Of a stretch of DNA of 64,000 bases, positions 8,678-16,949 are shown one piece after another; position 1 is the first letter of the stretch, and each line of letters starts with the position of its first letter. The stretch spans positions 3,348,001-3,412,000 of the forward strand of contig CP087563.1 in the NCBI GenBank assembly GCA_020974905.1, in the 5' to 3' direction. The notes under the pieces were generated by a model. It made no database searches. It worked only from the letters and a program-made list of their open reading frames with translations, and was not told the DNA's origin. Source of the stretch: Planctomycetes bacterium syqfu (GTDB lineage: Bacteria > Planctomycetota > Phycisphaerae > Phycisphaerales > Phycisphaeraceae). The translations under genes were made by a program, and so were the position numbers.

Positions 8678-9138
8678 AAACCAATCACCTGATCTTTCTG
8701 TTCATCCTAACTTTTCTCATCCTCGGCTTGCTGAGTTTTGCGGGCTGCGACATGGGCGACATGATTCACGTCAAAACGCCCAACACGATTCAGCAGCAGA
8801 CTGGGCTGGCCAGCACCATCTCCCTCAACGAGGCCGAAAGCGAATATCAACTCTGGTATCAACATATGCAAACGGCGGGTAGTCAATGGAAGTCCAACAT
8901 CGAACACGCCAACGAAATCCGCAACATGGTGAATCAACTCTCGCTGTCGGCCTTGGATGAGATCGGCCCCACCGTTGCGGGTGTCCCCGTCCTCGGTCCC
9001 ATGTTACCTGCTGCTTCCGGTTTACTCGGGTTATTCCTCGGTAGTAGCAAACTCCGTAAGGAAAAAGAAGATTCCTTCAACAAGGGCTTGGACGAAGGCC
9101 GCAAGACGACTCCGGCTTCGACAGCAGTTCCTGCATAA
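8674..9138 (+). CDS. Phage-encoded lipoprotein
   Basis: 154 residues with a type II signal peptide: MKTNHLIFLF start, hydrophobic core, lipobox LLSFAGC. The mature part has a helical region and a glycine-rich hydrophobic patch (VPVLGPMLPAASGLLGLFLG) that could contact membrane. It overlaps the preceding chaperone gene (ATGA). A lipoprotein between tail chaperones and tape measure is not standard. It could be a lysis spanin-like, superinfection exclusion or surface protein; nothing in the sequence decides. Confidence 0.65.
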   Translation: MKTNHLIFLFILTFLILGLLSFAGCDMGDMIHVKTPNTIQQQTGLASTISLNEAESEYQLWYQHMQTAGSQWKSNIEHANEIRNMVNQLSLSALDEIGPTVAGVPVLGPMLPAASGLLGLFLGSSKLRKEKEDSFNKGLDEGRKTTPASTAVPA

Positions 9139-9150
9139 AGACATTTTTTG

Positions 9151-9244
9151 CCACAGATGAACACAGATAAACACAGATGTTTTTTGATGTGTTGCTGTGC
9201 AGCGGGTTCGATCCCTATCTGTGTTCATCTGTGTTTATCTGTGG
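9151..9244. repeat. Inverted pair of ACACAGAT-type repeats
   Basis: Two 28-bp arms (9151-9178 and 9217-9244) are inverted relative to each other with two mismatches. Each arm is built of 10-bp steps of the form ACACAGAT(A/G)A. The 38-bp middle contains GGTTCGATCCC. The element fills the only sizeable gap between the lipoprotein and tape measure genes. Similar CCACAGATxAACACAG repeats recur in many environmental bacterial genomes, from general knowledge. Confidence 0.8.
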
Positions 9245-9270
9245 TTAATTGCCTTTGAACGGGAGTCGCC

Positions 9271-11640
9271 ATGGCAGGTATCGCCAACAGTCGAAACATT
9301 CGTGCCGGGGCTGCGTATATTGAGTTGACCACGCAGGATAGCAAGTTGGTGCGTGGACTCGACAATGCTCAAAAGCGTGTCAAAGCCTTCGGTAAATCTG
9401 TGGGCGAGATCGGTAAGCGACTGACTGCAGTATCTGCTGTGGCGGCGGTGCCTCTGCTCTCTGGTCTGAAAATCTACGCGGATTTTCAGCAGCAGATGGC
9501 CACCGTCGCCACCATGCTCTCGGACGCAGATAGCACGAAATACATGGACAGCTTCACCAAGGGCATCCACAAGATGGCGGTGAGTTTTGGTGAATCCACC
9601 GAGGCATTGTCTGGTGGTTTGTATGACATCCTCTCAGCATCCATTGCCCCGGCCAAGGCGCTGGATGTGTTGGGGGTTGCAGCCAAGTCAGCCAAGGCCG
9701 GGCTCACCGATACCCGCACCGCAGCCGACGCCATCACCACGGTGCTTAACAGTTATGGCCTGGCTGCCGAACAGGCTGGCGATGTTTCCGACTGGTTGTT
9801 TGGCATCGTGCAGCGTGGTAAAACGACGTTTGCCGAACTGGCACCGCAGATTGGCATGGTGGCCTCGACTGCTGCCAGTGCGGGCCTGCCGTTGGATGAA
9901 CTGGGGGCGATGATCGCTACGCTGACCCGCAACGGCCTGCGCACCACCACGGCCATCGATTCGGTCAATGGCATTCTCCGCAGCTTCCTTAAGCCCAGCG
10001 CTGAAGCCACCAAGTTGGCTCACGAGCTTGGCTTTGAAATGAACACCACGACGCTCAAGACCGAGGGGCTGCACGGCGTCATGGAAAAACTCGCCAAGCT
10101 CCCGCCTGATGTCCTGGCAAAGTTGTTCCCCGATTCGGCTGCTTTGCGTGGTATCGTGCCCGCGCTAAACAACCTCAAGGGTTTTGAATCGGACATGCAG
10201 GCCATGCAGAGTCGCGCGGGCCTGGCCGACAAGGCTTATGCCAAACTCAGCAAGACGCTGACGCATGCATTCAACCGCATCAAGCAGGCCGGGATCATCG
10301 TGCTGGGCATTATGGGCGAAGCGCTCAGTGAACCTGTCGCCAAGGCCGCAGCCATCGTGTCCCAGTATGCGGGAATTGTCATTGATCTGTTGTCCAAGAA
10401 TCAATCGCTTGTGCGCTCGGTTGCTCTGGTGATTGCAGGCATCGCCGCAGTCGGTGTGATCCTGATGACCACCGGCGTCGCTGCACAGGCCATGGCGTTC
10501 ATCTTCAGTGGACTGTCGGGCATCATCACCGGCAGCGTTGGTGTCATCGGCACATTACTCACGGTGTTGGGCGCATTGATCTCGCCCATGGGCCTGGTCA
10601 TTGTGGCTGCTGCTGGGATTGGCATTGCCATCCTGAGCATGACGGACATTGCATCCAAGACACTGCGCTGGTTAAGCGATCAGTTCGGTGAACTGAAGGA
10701 TCGTGCCCTGGTCGCATGGCAAGGCATCCGCGACGCGCTGGCTGCCGGGGATTTAAGCCTTGCCGCCAAAATCCTCTGGCAAGCCTTGAAAGTTGAATGG
10801 CAACGCGGCATCTATCAGGTCGAGTCGCTCTGGTACAGCTTCAAGTACACCATTGTCAATGTGGCCAGTCAAGCCTTCTATAAGGTGACCACGGTACTTG
10901 TCGATGCTTGGCATGGCCTGCGCATCCTGTGGGTGCAAACCACAACGTTCCTATCGGATGCCTGGACGACGATGACCGCAGGCTTACAATCGACGTTCCG
11001 ATCCGTCCAGCTCAAGGTTGAGGAAGGGATGCATCACCTCATCGGCCTGTTCGACAAGGACTACAACGTCGACATGGCCATCAACATCGCTCGCACCAAT
11101 GCCAACGCGGACAAAGCCAACATCAGCAGGCAACGCGATGCTGCGTTGGCTGAGAACAAACAACAATATGATTCGGACTTGGCACGCATCGATCACGAAC
11201 GTCAAACCCAACAGAACCTCATCGATCAGGAACAAACAGCCGGTAATAAGAGTCGCCAAACTCAGTACGAAAAACAGATGGCCACGGCGATCGACGATTT
11301 GGAAAAGACGCGTGCTGAATACCAGCAGTTACTTCAACAGGCTGCCAAGAACAAACCCGCTGCGGAGAATCAATCTAGTGATCAACCACCATCGCCCGAC
11401 AACTTGATCGACACCCTCAAGAAAAAACTCGCCGAACTCGGTGGACAAATTGGTTCACTGAGTCCCAACCAACAATCACGCGGCACGTTCAATTCCGCAG
11501 CCTTGCAGGGGCTCATGACGAATCAGTCGATTGCCCAACGTACCGCAACCGCCAGCGAAGACACTGCCCGTTACGTCAAAAAGCTATACAACGAAGTACA
11601 GAACGGTGGCGGTGGATCATCGTCGCTCTCATTTGCTTAA
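9271..11640 (+). CDS. Phage tail tape measure protein
   Basis: 789 residues; sets tail length and is ejected with the DNA. The N-terminal 350 residues match the TP901-type tape measure core (FQQQMATVATMLSDADS, SGGLYDILSAS, TTFAELAPQIGMVASTAA). A hydrophobic section follows at about 370-465 with several membrane-like stretches (LVIAGIAAVGVILM, LVIVAAAGIGIAIL). The C-terminal 200 residues are a charged coiled coil (ISRQRDAALAENKQQYDSDL) ending in a serine-rich tail. A tape measure of this size implies a moderate tail, since length scales with residues. Confidence 0.88.
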   Translation: MAGIANSRNIRAGAAYIELTTQDSKLVRGLDNAQKRVKAFGKSVGEIGKRLTAVSAVAAVPLLSGLKIYADFQQQMATVATMLSDADSTKYMDSFTKGIHKMAVSFGESTEALSGGLYDILSASIAPAKALDVLGVAAKSAKAGLTDTRTAADAITTVLNSYGLAAEQAGDVSDWLFGIVQRGKTTFAELAPQIGMVASTAASAGLPLDELGAMIATLTRNGLRTTTAIDSVNGILRSFLKPSAEATKLAHELGFEMNTTTLKTEGLHGVMEKLAKLPPDVLAKLFPDSAALRGIVPALNNLKGFESDMQAMQSRAGLADKAYAKLSKTLTHAFNRIKQAGIIVLGIMGEALSEPVAKAAAIVSQYAGIVIDLLSKNQSLVRSVALVIAGIAAVGVILMTTGVAAQAMAFIFSGLSGIITGSVGVIGTLLTVLGALISPMGLVIVAAAGIGIAILSMTDIASKTLRWLSDQFGELKDRALVAWQGIRDALAAGDLSLAAKILWQALKVEWQRGIYQVESLWYSFKYTIVNVASQAFYKVTTVLVDAWHGLRILWVQTTTFLSDAWTTMTAGLQSTFRSVQLKVEEGMHHLIGLFDKDYNVDMAINIARTNANADKANISRQRDAALAENKQQYDSDLARIDHERQTQQNLIDQEQTAGNKSRQTQYEKQMATAIDDLEKTRAEYQQLLQQAAKNKPAAENQSSDQPPSPDNLIDTLKKKLAELGGQIGSLSPNQQSRGTFNSAALQGLMTNQSIAQRTATASEDTARYVKKLYNEVQNGGGGSSSLSFA

Positions 11641-11663
11641 TCCCCCCGGAAGTTGAAAACCTT

Positions 11664-12527
11664 ATGCCCATCACCGTTGCAGAAAAATATGACAGTCGGC
11701 AAAGCACAACGGGTAGCAATGCCCAGGTGACGTTGACTTACATTGCCAGTGGCAGTGATGATGATCTTGCGATCAAGTCTGCTGTCGAAAACTTTGCTCC
11801 TGAAACCTATGACGGTCTGCCCAGACAATCCGTGCAGATCGAACCGATCAGCGAAGAGTACTGGGACGCCAGTGTGCGTTATGCTGAAACCACAACTTCC
11901 GGGGGCGGGACTTCCGGGGGACCTGAGCCCGGCAGTGGCGAGTACACCTACAGCTTCGACACCATGGGTGGTACGCAACACATCACTCAGTCGTTGGAGA
12001 CCATCGGTTCCTATGCGGATTCATCGATTCCGTCCGCGCCCAACTTCAATGGTGCGATCGGTGTGTCCAACACCAATGGCAATGCCGAAGTTCAGGGCGT
12101 CGACATCACGGTGCCCATCTACAACTTCAGCGAAACCCATTACCTCACCACCGAACAGGTAACACCCGAATACAAGGGCACGCTTTTTCAACTCACTGGC
12201 AAAGTCAACAACGCAACATTCCGGGGGCTGGCAGCGGGTGAGTGTTTGTTCCTCGGCGCATCCGGCACGTTGCACGGTACTGAGACTGACACGGAAACGA
12301 CTGGCGACTGGGAGATTACTTACAGGTTCGCTGCATCGCCCAACAAAACCGGCATCACCATCGGCAGCATCAGTGGTATTGCCAAGAAAGGTTGGGAGTA
12401 CCTGTGGGTGCGATATGCGGATGTTGAAGATATGGATGCGATGGCCATGGTCAAACGTCCGGTGGCTGCCTACGTCGAACAAGTCTATGAAGATGCCGAC
12501 TTCAGTTTGTTGGACATCGGAACCTAA
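11664..12527 (+). CDS. Phage late structural protein, unknown
   Basis: 287 residues, directly downstream of the tape measure gene and starting MPITVAEKYDSRQST. The opening segment (VTLTYIASGSDDDLAIKSAV) suggests a tail-tip or baseplate-type protein, but no family is recognised. A glycine linker near residues 76-88 (TTSGGGTSGGPEP) is encoded by two tandem CTTCCGGGGG copies, so the repeat has entered the coding frame as a flexible hinge. The gap before it begins with another copy. Confidence 0.6.
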   Translation: MPITVAEKYDSRQSTTGSNAQVTLTYIASGSDDDLAIKSAVENFAPETYDGLPRQSVQIEPISEEYWDASVRYAETTTSGGGTSGGPEPGSGEYTYSFDTMGGTQHITQSLETIGSYADSSIPSAPNFNGAIGVSNTNGNAEVQGVDITVPIYNFSETHYLTTEQVTPEYKGTLFQLTGKVNNATFRGLAAGECLFLGASGTLHGTETDTETTGDWEITYRFAASPNKTGITIGSISGIAKKGWEYLWVRYADVEDMDAMAMVKRPVAAYVEQVYEDADFSLLDIGT

Positions 12528-12545
12528 CCCCCCGGAACCTTAATC

Positions 12546-13454
12546 ATGACATTGAAAAAAGTCAGTACCGGCGATCCACTTGTGATCCCAGCCAATACAT
12601 ACAACGCGTTCATCGATGCGGCGACGGATTTTCAGCAGCGCATCAAGCCACGCCAAAAGCTTGAACAATCCATGCAATCTTCCGGTGCTTCCGGGGGCCG
12701 GGGGCAAGGTGGGGTGATCTGGGTGAAGAACGATTCGCCCATTGACTGTTGGCGGTACTTCATCCTCGGCATCGAAGACTCGGTGCATGAGCCGCAAACC
12801 ATCATGGATATGGAAGGCAGCTTTGTCGATCAAATCGTCTTCAGTGGTGTGTTCCCTGAACTCGACACTCATGTTGCGATGGACAAACATGCCATCCTGC
12901 TCGAACCCATTCGTGCGGGGCAAGTTGGTCGTGCGATGATTCAGGGCGTGTGTCAGGTTCGCATCATCATCACCGATGAAACCCATCAATTTGCCAAAGC
13001 ACCCGTGGGATTCCCCGCAATTATGGCATCCTCTGCCACGGGCAGCACGCAGATTCTTTGGAGCCAACCTGATGTCCCCATCGGTGAACCGTGCTGGGCA
13101 ATCGTCAAACTCGGTGTCCCTAGCCTGGTCGATACAACGACACTGATTCCCTGCAAAGTCTGGCAGGATGGTGGCAGTACCGATGGCGATGCCACGACGC
13201 AATGTGACCGCACCTACTTCGTCAAAACCATCGATGCCTACGACGAAGAAGAGGATGGCACGATTCTCGGTGAAGAGATGACACCGCTCAAGCAACGTCC
13301 CGCAGCAGGCAAGCTCGTCACCGCACCAGCCACCGGTGATGGCATCATCGGCACCGGTTACTACGTCACCAATCCCTATGGCGGGTCACGTGAATTCATT
13401 CTGTATGACGCCAATGAAACACTAGCCGTGGAGGTATGCGACGATGGGGAGTAA
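12546..13454 (+). CDS. Phage late structural protein, unknown
   Basis: 302 residues, beginning MTLKKVSTGDPLVIPANTYN, an opening that resembles tail-associated proteins of phage-like modules. It has a short Gly-rich linker (SSGASGGRGQGG) at about residues 47-58 that includes a CTTCCGGGGG copy. No catalytic motif is visible. It overlaps the next gene by 11 bases, which ties it to the same transcript. Confidence 0.55.
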   Translation: MTLKKVSTGDPLVIPANTYNAFIDAATDFQQRIKPRQKLEQSMQSSGASGGRGQGGVIWVKNDSPIDCWRYFILGIEDSVHEPQTIMDMEGSFVDQIVFSGVFPELDTHVAMDKHAILLEPIRAGQVGRAMIQGVCQVRIIITDETHQFAKAPVGFPAIMASSATGSTQILWSQPDVPIGEPCWAIVKLGVPSLVDTTTLIPCKVWQDGGSTDGDATTQCDRTYFVKTIDAYDEEEDGTILGEEMTPLKQRPAAGKLVTAPATGDGIIGTGYYVTNPYGGSREFILYDANETLAVEVCDDGE

Positions 13455-14211
13455 TGGCGAATTCGACATTGCCCCCCGGAAGGTTGAGACAGGAGAGTTT
13501 GGCCTTACGGACGGGGGTTTGTTCATGATCTGTGGCAAATGCTGTGGCCAGGAACCCGTGTTGGCTAATGCGTGCGCCTGTGGTCCATGCTGCTTCACCA
13601 ATCAATCGCGCATCCGCATCACCTGGCAACTGATCGACTACGGCAACACCCACGAACGTTGCTGCTGTACCGATCCAGCCTTCATGGGCAACACCATTGA
13701 GATTCCATTTAGCTGTGGTGCATGGAATCCGCCGTATTGTCCTGGCTGTGGTCACTCCGGCATGATCGGTGGCCACCCACAACCCAACTGCGAAAGCGAC
13801 ACGATCAGCGGCCCGCGCTGGCAAGGTTACGGCATCGTCCCAGAAGGTGCAGCGTGTGGCAGTTACGTCGATGCCATGGTAATTGCCGGTTGCGATGGCG
13901 ACGGGACAACGCGTTGGTATGTCACCGTCGACGGTTATGCCAACGAGGATTCGGAAGACAGCTGCGGTCGTATCTTCGCCGCCTGCATCCCATCCGTACC
14001 CGGAACCTGCCGCAGCGCATCGATCCTCAGCGACGAACTGCACAATCACAGCATCTGCACCAACATCTGGGATGTGTATTCCAATCCCGCCCGTGTCCAA
14101 CTGCAAATCGAAGTCCTAGATGAAACGAGTTGTATAGACGAACAAGGCAACTGCATCGTCGGCGATGCCAATGGCGACGGATCATGCGTAGACCCAACAC
14201 CTGGAATCTAG
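13444..14211 (+). CDS. Cysteine-rich late protein with dockerin-like tail
   Basis: 255 residues with about 25 cysteines, many in close pairs (CGKCCG, CACGPCC, CCCTDP, CPGCGH). Such spacing suggests several metal-binding or disulfide knots. The extreme C-terminus (VGDANGDGSCVDPT) looks like the start of a dockerin or EF-hand-like calcium loop, a sequence often seen in planctomycete secreted proteins. It lies at the end of the phage structural block, so it may be a tail-tip or host-contact protein. No family recognised. Confidence 0.55.
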   Translation: MGSNGEFDIAPRKVETGEFGLTDGGLFMICGKCCGQEPVLANACACGPCCFTNQSRIRITWQLIDYGNTHERCCCTDPAFMGNTIEIPFSCGAWNPPYCPGCGHSGMIGGHPQPNCESDTISGPRWQGYGIVPEGAACGSYVDAMVIAGCDGDGTTRWYVTVDGYANEDSEDSCGRIFAACIPSVPGTCRSASILSDELHNHSICTNIWDVYSNPARVQLQIEVLDETSCIDEQGNCIVGDANGDGSCVDPTPGI

Positions 14212-14220
14212 GAGAAAATC

Positions 14221-14577
14221 ATGCCCATCGACTTCATCACCACACGCCGATCCATCTGCCGTCAATGCGAACACGCCGTTGCCTGCCTGTCCCATCCAGA
14301 TCGTAAATGCAACTGCGCCATCGACGGTGTCGATCTTAAATCCCGTACACAGTTGCCTGCATCCCAATGTCCGTTAGATAAGTGGACTGATGTTCCCGCA
14401 CCCAAGCCCAGCCGCATCTTGCCGCCCGGCACATGGCTATCCATGTTCATCCAAGTCACCACCTTGGGAATCGTGCGTCCCTGCACCTCGTGCAAATCTC
14501 GCATGGCCACGATGAACCGCGCCGGTTGGCGTGGCCTGCCACGCGTCTGGTGGCGATGGTTGCTGCAAGCCCTGTGA
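14221..14577 (+). CDS. Small cysteine-rich phage-end protein
   Basis: 118 residues with two cysteine clusters: CRQCEHAVAC...KCNC near the N-terminus and PCTSCKSRMATMNRAGW near the C-terminus. The second resembles short zinc-binding tails of phage late proteins. A strong AGGAG lies seven bases before the ATG. The TGA stop is followed in the same frame by integrase-like sequence, so the natural C-terminus may have been changed by a deletion at this junction. Confidence 0.5.
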   Translation: MPIDFITTRRSICRQCEHAVACLSHPDRKCNCAIDGVDLKSRTQLPASQCPLDKWTDVPAPKPSRILPPGTWLSMFIQVTTLGIVRPCTSCKSRMATMNRAGWRGLPRVWWRWLLQAL

Positions 14578-15279
14578 ATCTATCACCCGTATGCCAGATA
14601 CACCGATCATGCCGGCAACGACAAACGCATCTCCACCGGCTGCCGCGATGAGCAGGCTGCCCAACGCGTCCTCTCTGATGTCCTTGCCGAACAGGAAAAG
14701 ATACGTGCCGGCTTCATCACACCGCAGGAAATCGAAGTCGCCGAACACAGCAAGGCAGCCATCGCCGATCACATCGAAAAGTATCTCGAGCATCTGAAGA
14801 TCAATCGTGTGCGTGGGCGCAAAGTCTCGGAGAACTACCGCAAGAATGTCAGGAGTCGACTGAATATTCTGGTTCAAGATTTGAAGATCAAGAAGCTTGC
14901 CGACATCACCAGCGATGCGATGAACCGTTGGCTGAGCAAAGCCGAAGACAAAGACATGGCCGCAGCCACGCGCAACGAATATCTGATCTCGATGCACGCC
15001 TTTTGCAATTGGCTTGTACGGGAACAGCGCATCGTTACCAATCCACTGACCATAGTGCAGAAGGCCGATCGCGCCAGTGATCGTCGTCACATCCGTAGAG
15101 CATTAACGATTGAGGAAGTCGGGAACCTTCTCCGTGCTGCGACGCTGCGTCCCATCGCTGAATGGGGCCGACGGTCAGAAGCACGACGAAATGCAGCGAT
15201 TATATTTTTTATAGATTTGGCCCTTTTTACTTTTATCGCCATAAGGATTTTTCTACTTATTTCTCGATATCAAGGCTAA
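14578..15279 (+). pseudogene. Tyrosine integrase remnant
   Basis: In frame from 14578, the sequence shows an integrase arm-binding domain (YARYTDHAGNDKRISTGC) and a SAM-like core-binding domain (YRKNVRSRLNILVQDLKIKK, ATRNEYLISMHAFCNWLV). It reaches only the start of the catalytic domain (RALTIEEVGNLLRAA). It then runs into unrelated AT-rich sequence near 15200 and stops without the catalytic Arg, HxxR or Tyr. No usable start exists before GTG 14809. It is therefore broken at both ends, and the prophage cannot excise with it. Confidence 0.75.
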
Positions 15280-15368
15280 GTAATAAATGTGACATTCAAA
15301 ATTAAATCGTTAATCGTGATAATTCATGGTACATTTTCGGGGTCTGCGGCCTTCTTATTTTCTTTATG

Positions 15369-15638
15369 TCACTTATGTCCCATGCGCAGCAACCAATCAC
15401 CCAAGGAGAACTTACATGAAGACGGCTTAAGCCGAGCGTTCTCTTTCTCCAATTCCTTGAGCCGCCTGGCTTGTTCGGTTTTCATCCCACCGTACTCCTT
15501 ACGCCAGCGGTAATACGTTTGCTCTGTCACTTCCAGCCGCTTGCAAACATCTGCAACCGACTGCCCTTGACCGAGCAGCACCTTCGCTTCGCGGAGCTTG
15601 CCAATGATCTGTTCTGAAGAATGTCGAATTCGGGCCAT
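15369..15638 (-). pseudogene. IS3 transposase OrfA fragment
   Basis: Encodes a helix-turn-helix OrfA (HSSEQIIGKLREAKVLLGQG, EVTEQTYYRWRKEYGGM, then the leucine-zipper start LKELEKENARLK). After ENARLK the sequence diverges and soon stops, so the zipper and frameshift region for OrfAB are gone. It is one of two IS3 pieces around the 15.7-20.2 kb island; the other, on the opposite strand near 20.2-21.0 kb, holds OrfB. The gene it cut into may be the small start codon at 15416 (ATGAAGACGGC) that follows a good AAGGAG. Confidence 0.7.
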
Positions 15639-15718
15639 GATGACCTGCCTTTCTAAAGTGCGTCCAAATCAATGAGATTCTCTCATAATTCTTGGACTAG
15701 GTTTGAGGGGGCAGGTCA
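15425..15718 (-). mobile_element. IS3-family element end (truncated copy)
   Basis: The outer end reads TGACCTGCCCCCTCAAACC on the minus strand from 15718, a typical IS3-group terminus, with the transposase OrfA start just inside. The element is cut at about 15425, where OrfA stops matching. Only about 290 bp remain. Confidence 0.6.
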
Positions 15719-15824
15719 CCAGGAATAAGTCTTGACAGCCTTTGCTAAGCATTGTAACAATTCAGGTGTGATTGTATGAACACTGAACCGAAAAGAACCA
15801 TAGATCAAAGCAAAGGAGACTAAC

Positions 15825-16097
15825 ATGGTGTCTGCTCAACAGGTTGTATATAATACGCTTATACAGTATGCAAGCGTTTCATCGGGTAAAATCTCAGACG
15901 AAAGTACGCTTGATGATGAATTGGGAATGGACGAGCTGGATATGGTTGAGGCGTTGATGGAGATTTCCAGCAATCTTGGTTTCGAGATCGAAGAAAGCAT
16001 TTGGCTACAATACGGGCTTTCAAGGTGGGCAGTCAGCACTGGAGTGAAGATGGATACTGTTGGTGACTGGGTCGCATACGTCAAGTCAAAAGCCTGA
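15825..16097 (+). CDS. Acyl carrier-like protein without the carrier serine
   Basis: 90 residues with an ACP-type fold pattern: STLDDELGMDELDMVEALME, then an FEIEES acidic helix. The usual DSL phosphopantetheine site reads DEL (Glu37), so it cannot carry a 4'-phosphopantetheine arm. The segment after helix II has an added stretch (IWLQYGLSRWAV). AAGGAG lies eight bases before the ATG. ACP-like proteins lacking the serine are known as structural or regulatory partners; the partner here is not in the window. It follows an IS3 end, so it may have arrived with the island. Confidence 0.6.
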   Translation: MVSAQQVVYNTLIQYASVSSGKISDESTLDDELGMDELDMVEALMEISSNLGFEIEESIWLQYGLSRWAVSTGVKMDTVGDWVAYVKSKA

Positions 16098-16241
16098 ATA
16101 TCCAATAGAACAAATCGTTGTTTGGAGCGTCTCAACGAAGAATCTGTCTGACTTAACCAGATTTCTCAGTCGAGGTTCATCAGTTGCCGTCGATTTCGCA
16201 ATAGTGATTGATGCGTATACAGTGGAAGATTTGGGCTAAGT

Positions 16242-16892
16242 ATGAAAATCTATAATTTAATTGCTATGATTACTGTTTTATTGCTTTTCGCTGGTTGCGC
16301 GTCAAGTGGAATTTACATTTCGCCAACTGCAAGAAATCTTCCCGCCAGCCAGGTTGTCGCCATTGCTGGCTGGTCTGGTTATAGGGTGTCTGAAAGCATC
16401 AGGTCGATCGATGGCCATAAAGTTCGTATTGGCTGGAGTAGCATAGGCGTACATGATAAGTGGATCATCTCACCGGGGGAACATGTTGTGACTATTGGCG
16501 TATCGAATGATACTATGTATGACATTTTTGTGACGACCAAATGGGGAACTAGAGTGGACCCGACCGTGATTATGAGTTTTGAGGCTGGTAGATACTACGA
16601 TTATCAAGCGTTTCTGGAGAAGGCGCGTGCGGCAGAGCTATCAGAAAGATCTCGTTTTACTGACGGCCAGCATGTTGTGCTGAAGGCTGATCGATGGATA
16701 TTAACGGGGCATTGGCTCAACGGCTCGGAGCGAATCAAAGGTGGTACGCCTGGAGTTATCCAAGGCTATTCAGGAAACGCGATGTGGCAGGTCTCCTTCA
16801 AGGGGTATGAAGATCGGCGACTTATTTTCATGTCAAAAAGCGGCGTGGCCGAAGTGATGGGAAATGCCTTGGCACCGGCACCATCGCAGTAG
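16242..16892 (+). CDS. Lipoprotein, unknown
   Basis: 216 residues with a clear type II signal peptide (MKIYNLIAMITVLLLFAGC), so probably anchored in the outer membrane. The mature part contains short beta-rich stretches (GHKVRIGWSSIGV, then SPGEHVVTIGV) of the kind seen in PEGA-like surface domains. It is convergent with the ankyrin lipoprotein gene downstream. No specific family is recognised. Confidence 0.7.
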   Translation: MKIYNLIAMITVLLLFAGCASSGIYISPTARNLPASQVVAIAGWSGYRVSESIRSIDGHKVRIGWSSIGVHDKWIISPGEHVVTIGVSNDTMYDIFVTTKWGTRVDPTVIMSFEAGRYYDYQAFLEKARAAELSERSRFTDGQHVVLKADRWILTGHWLNGSERIKGGTPGVIQGYSGNAMWQVSFKGYEDRRLIFMSKSGVAEVMGNALAPAPSQ

Positions 16893-16949
16893 AGGACAAT
16901 GTCGTCTGTGATCTGTTCATTGCAGATTTTGGTGTGATGGATCAGTCAA

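Larger units (their letters stand above)
3246..13482. repeat. Dispersed CTTCCGGGGG 10-mer family in the prophage
   Basis: Exact copies of CTTCCGGGGG or its reverse complement occur at 3246, 3591, 3603 (inverted, 2 bp from the previous copy), 4080, 5591, 7112, 11643, 11896, 11911, 12688 and 13473. Single-mismatch copies occur at 6036, 12218 and 12529. I saw no exact copy outside the phage block. Intergenic copies sit immediately after stop codons and supply GGAA near the next start; in-gene copies encode Gly/Ser linkers. Positions were read by eye. Confidence 0.75.

Noticed and set aside
9201-9216. tRNA-like T-arm sequence (GGGTTCGATCCC)
   Set aside because: The flanking bases do not form a T-stem and no acceptor or anticodon arms can be drawn, so it is not a tRNA.
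14575-14577. TGA read as a sense codon (Trp) in this genome, suggested by two same-frame TGA junctions (here and at 40846)
   Set aside because: Many genes here end in TGA within ATGA overlaps, and the proteins would run on into nonsense; the standard code fits.
15732-15760. Sigma-70-like promoter before the acyl-carrier-like gene
   Set aside because: TTGACA is perfect, but the -10 candidate (TAACAA) matches poorly, so it is not listed as a feature.
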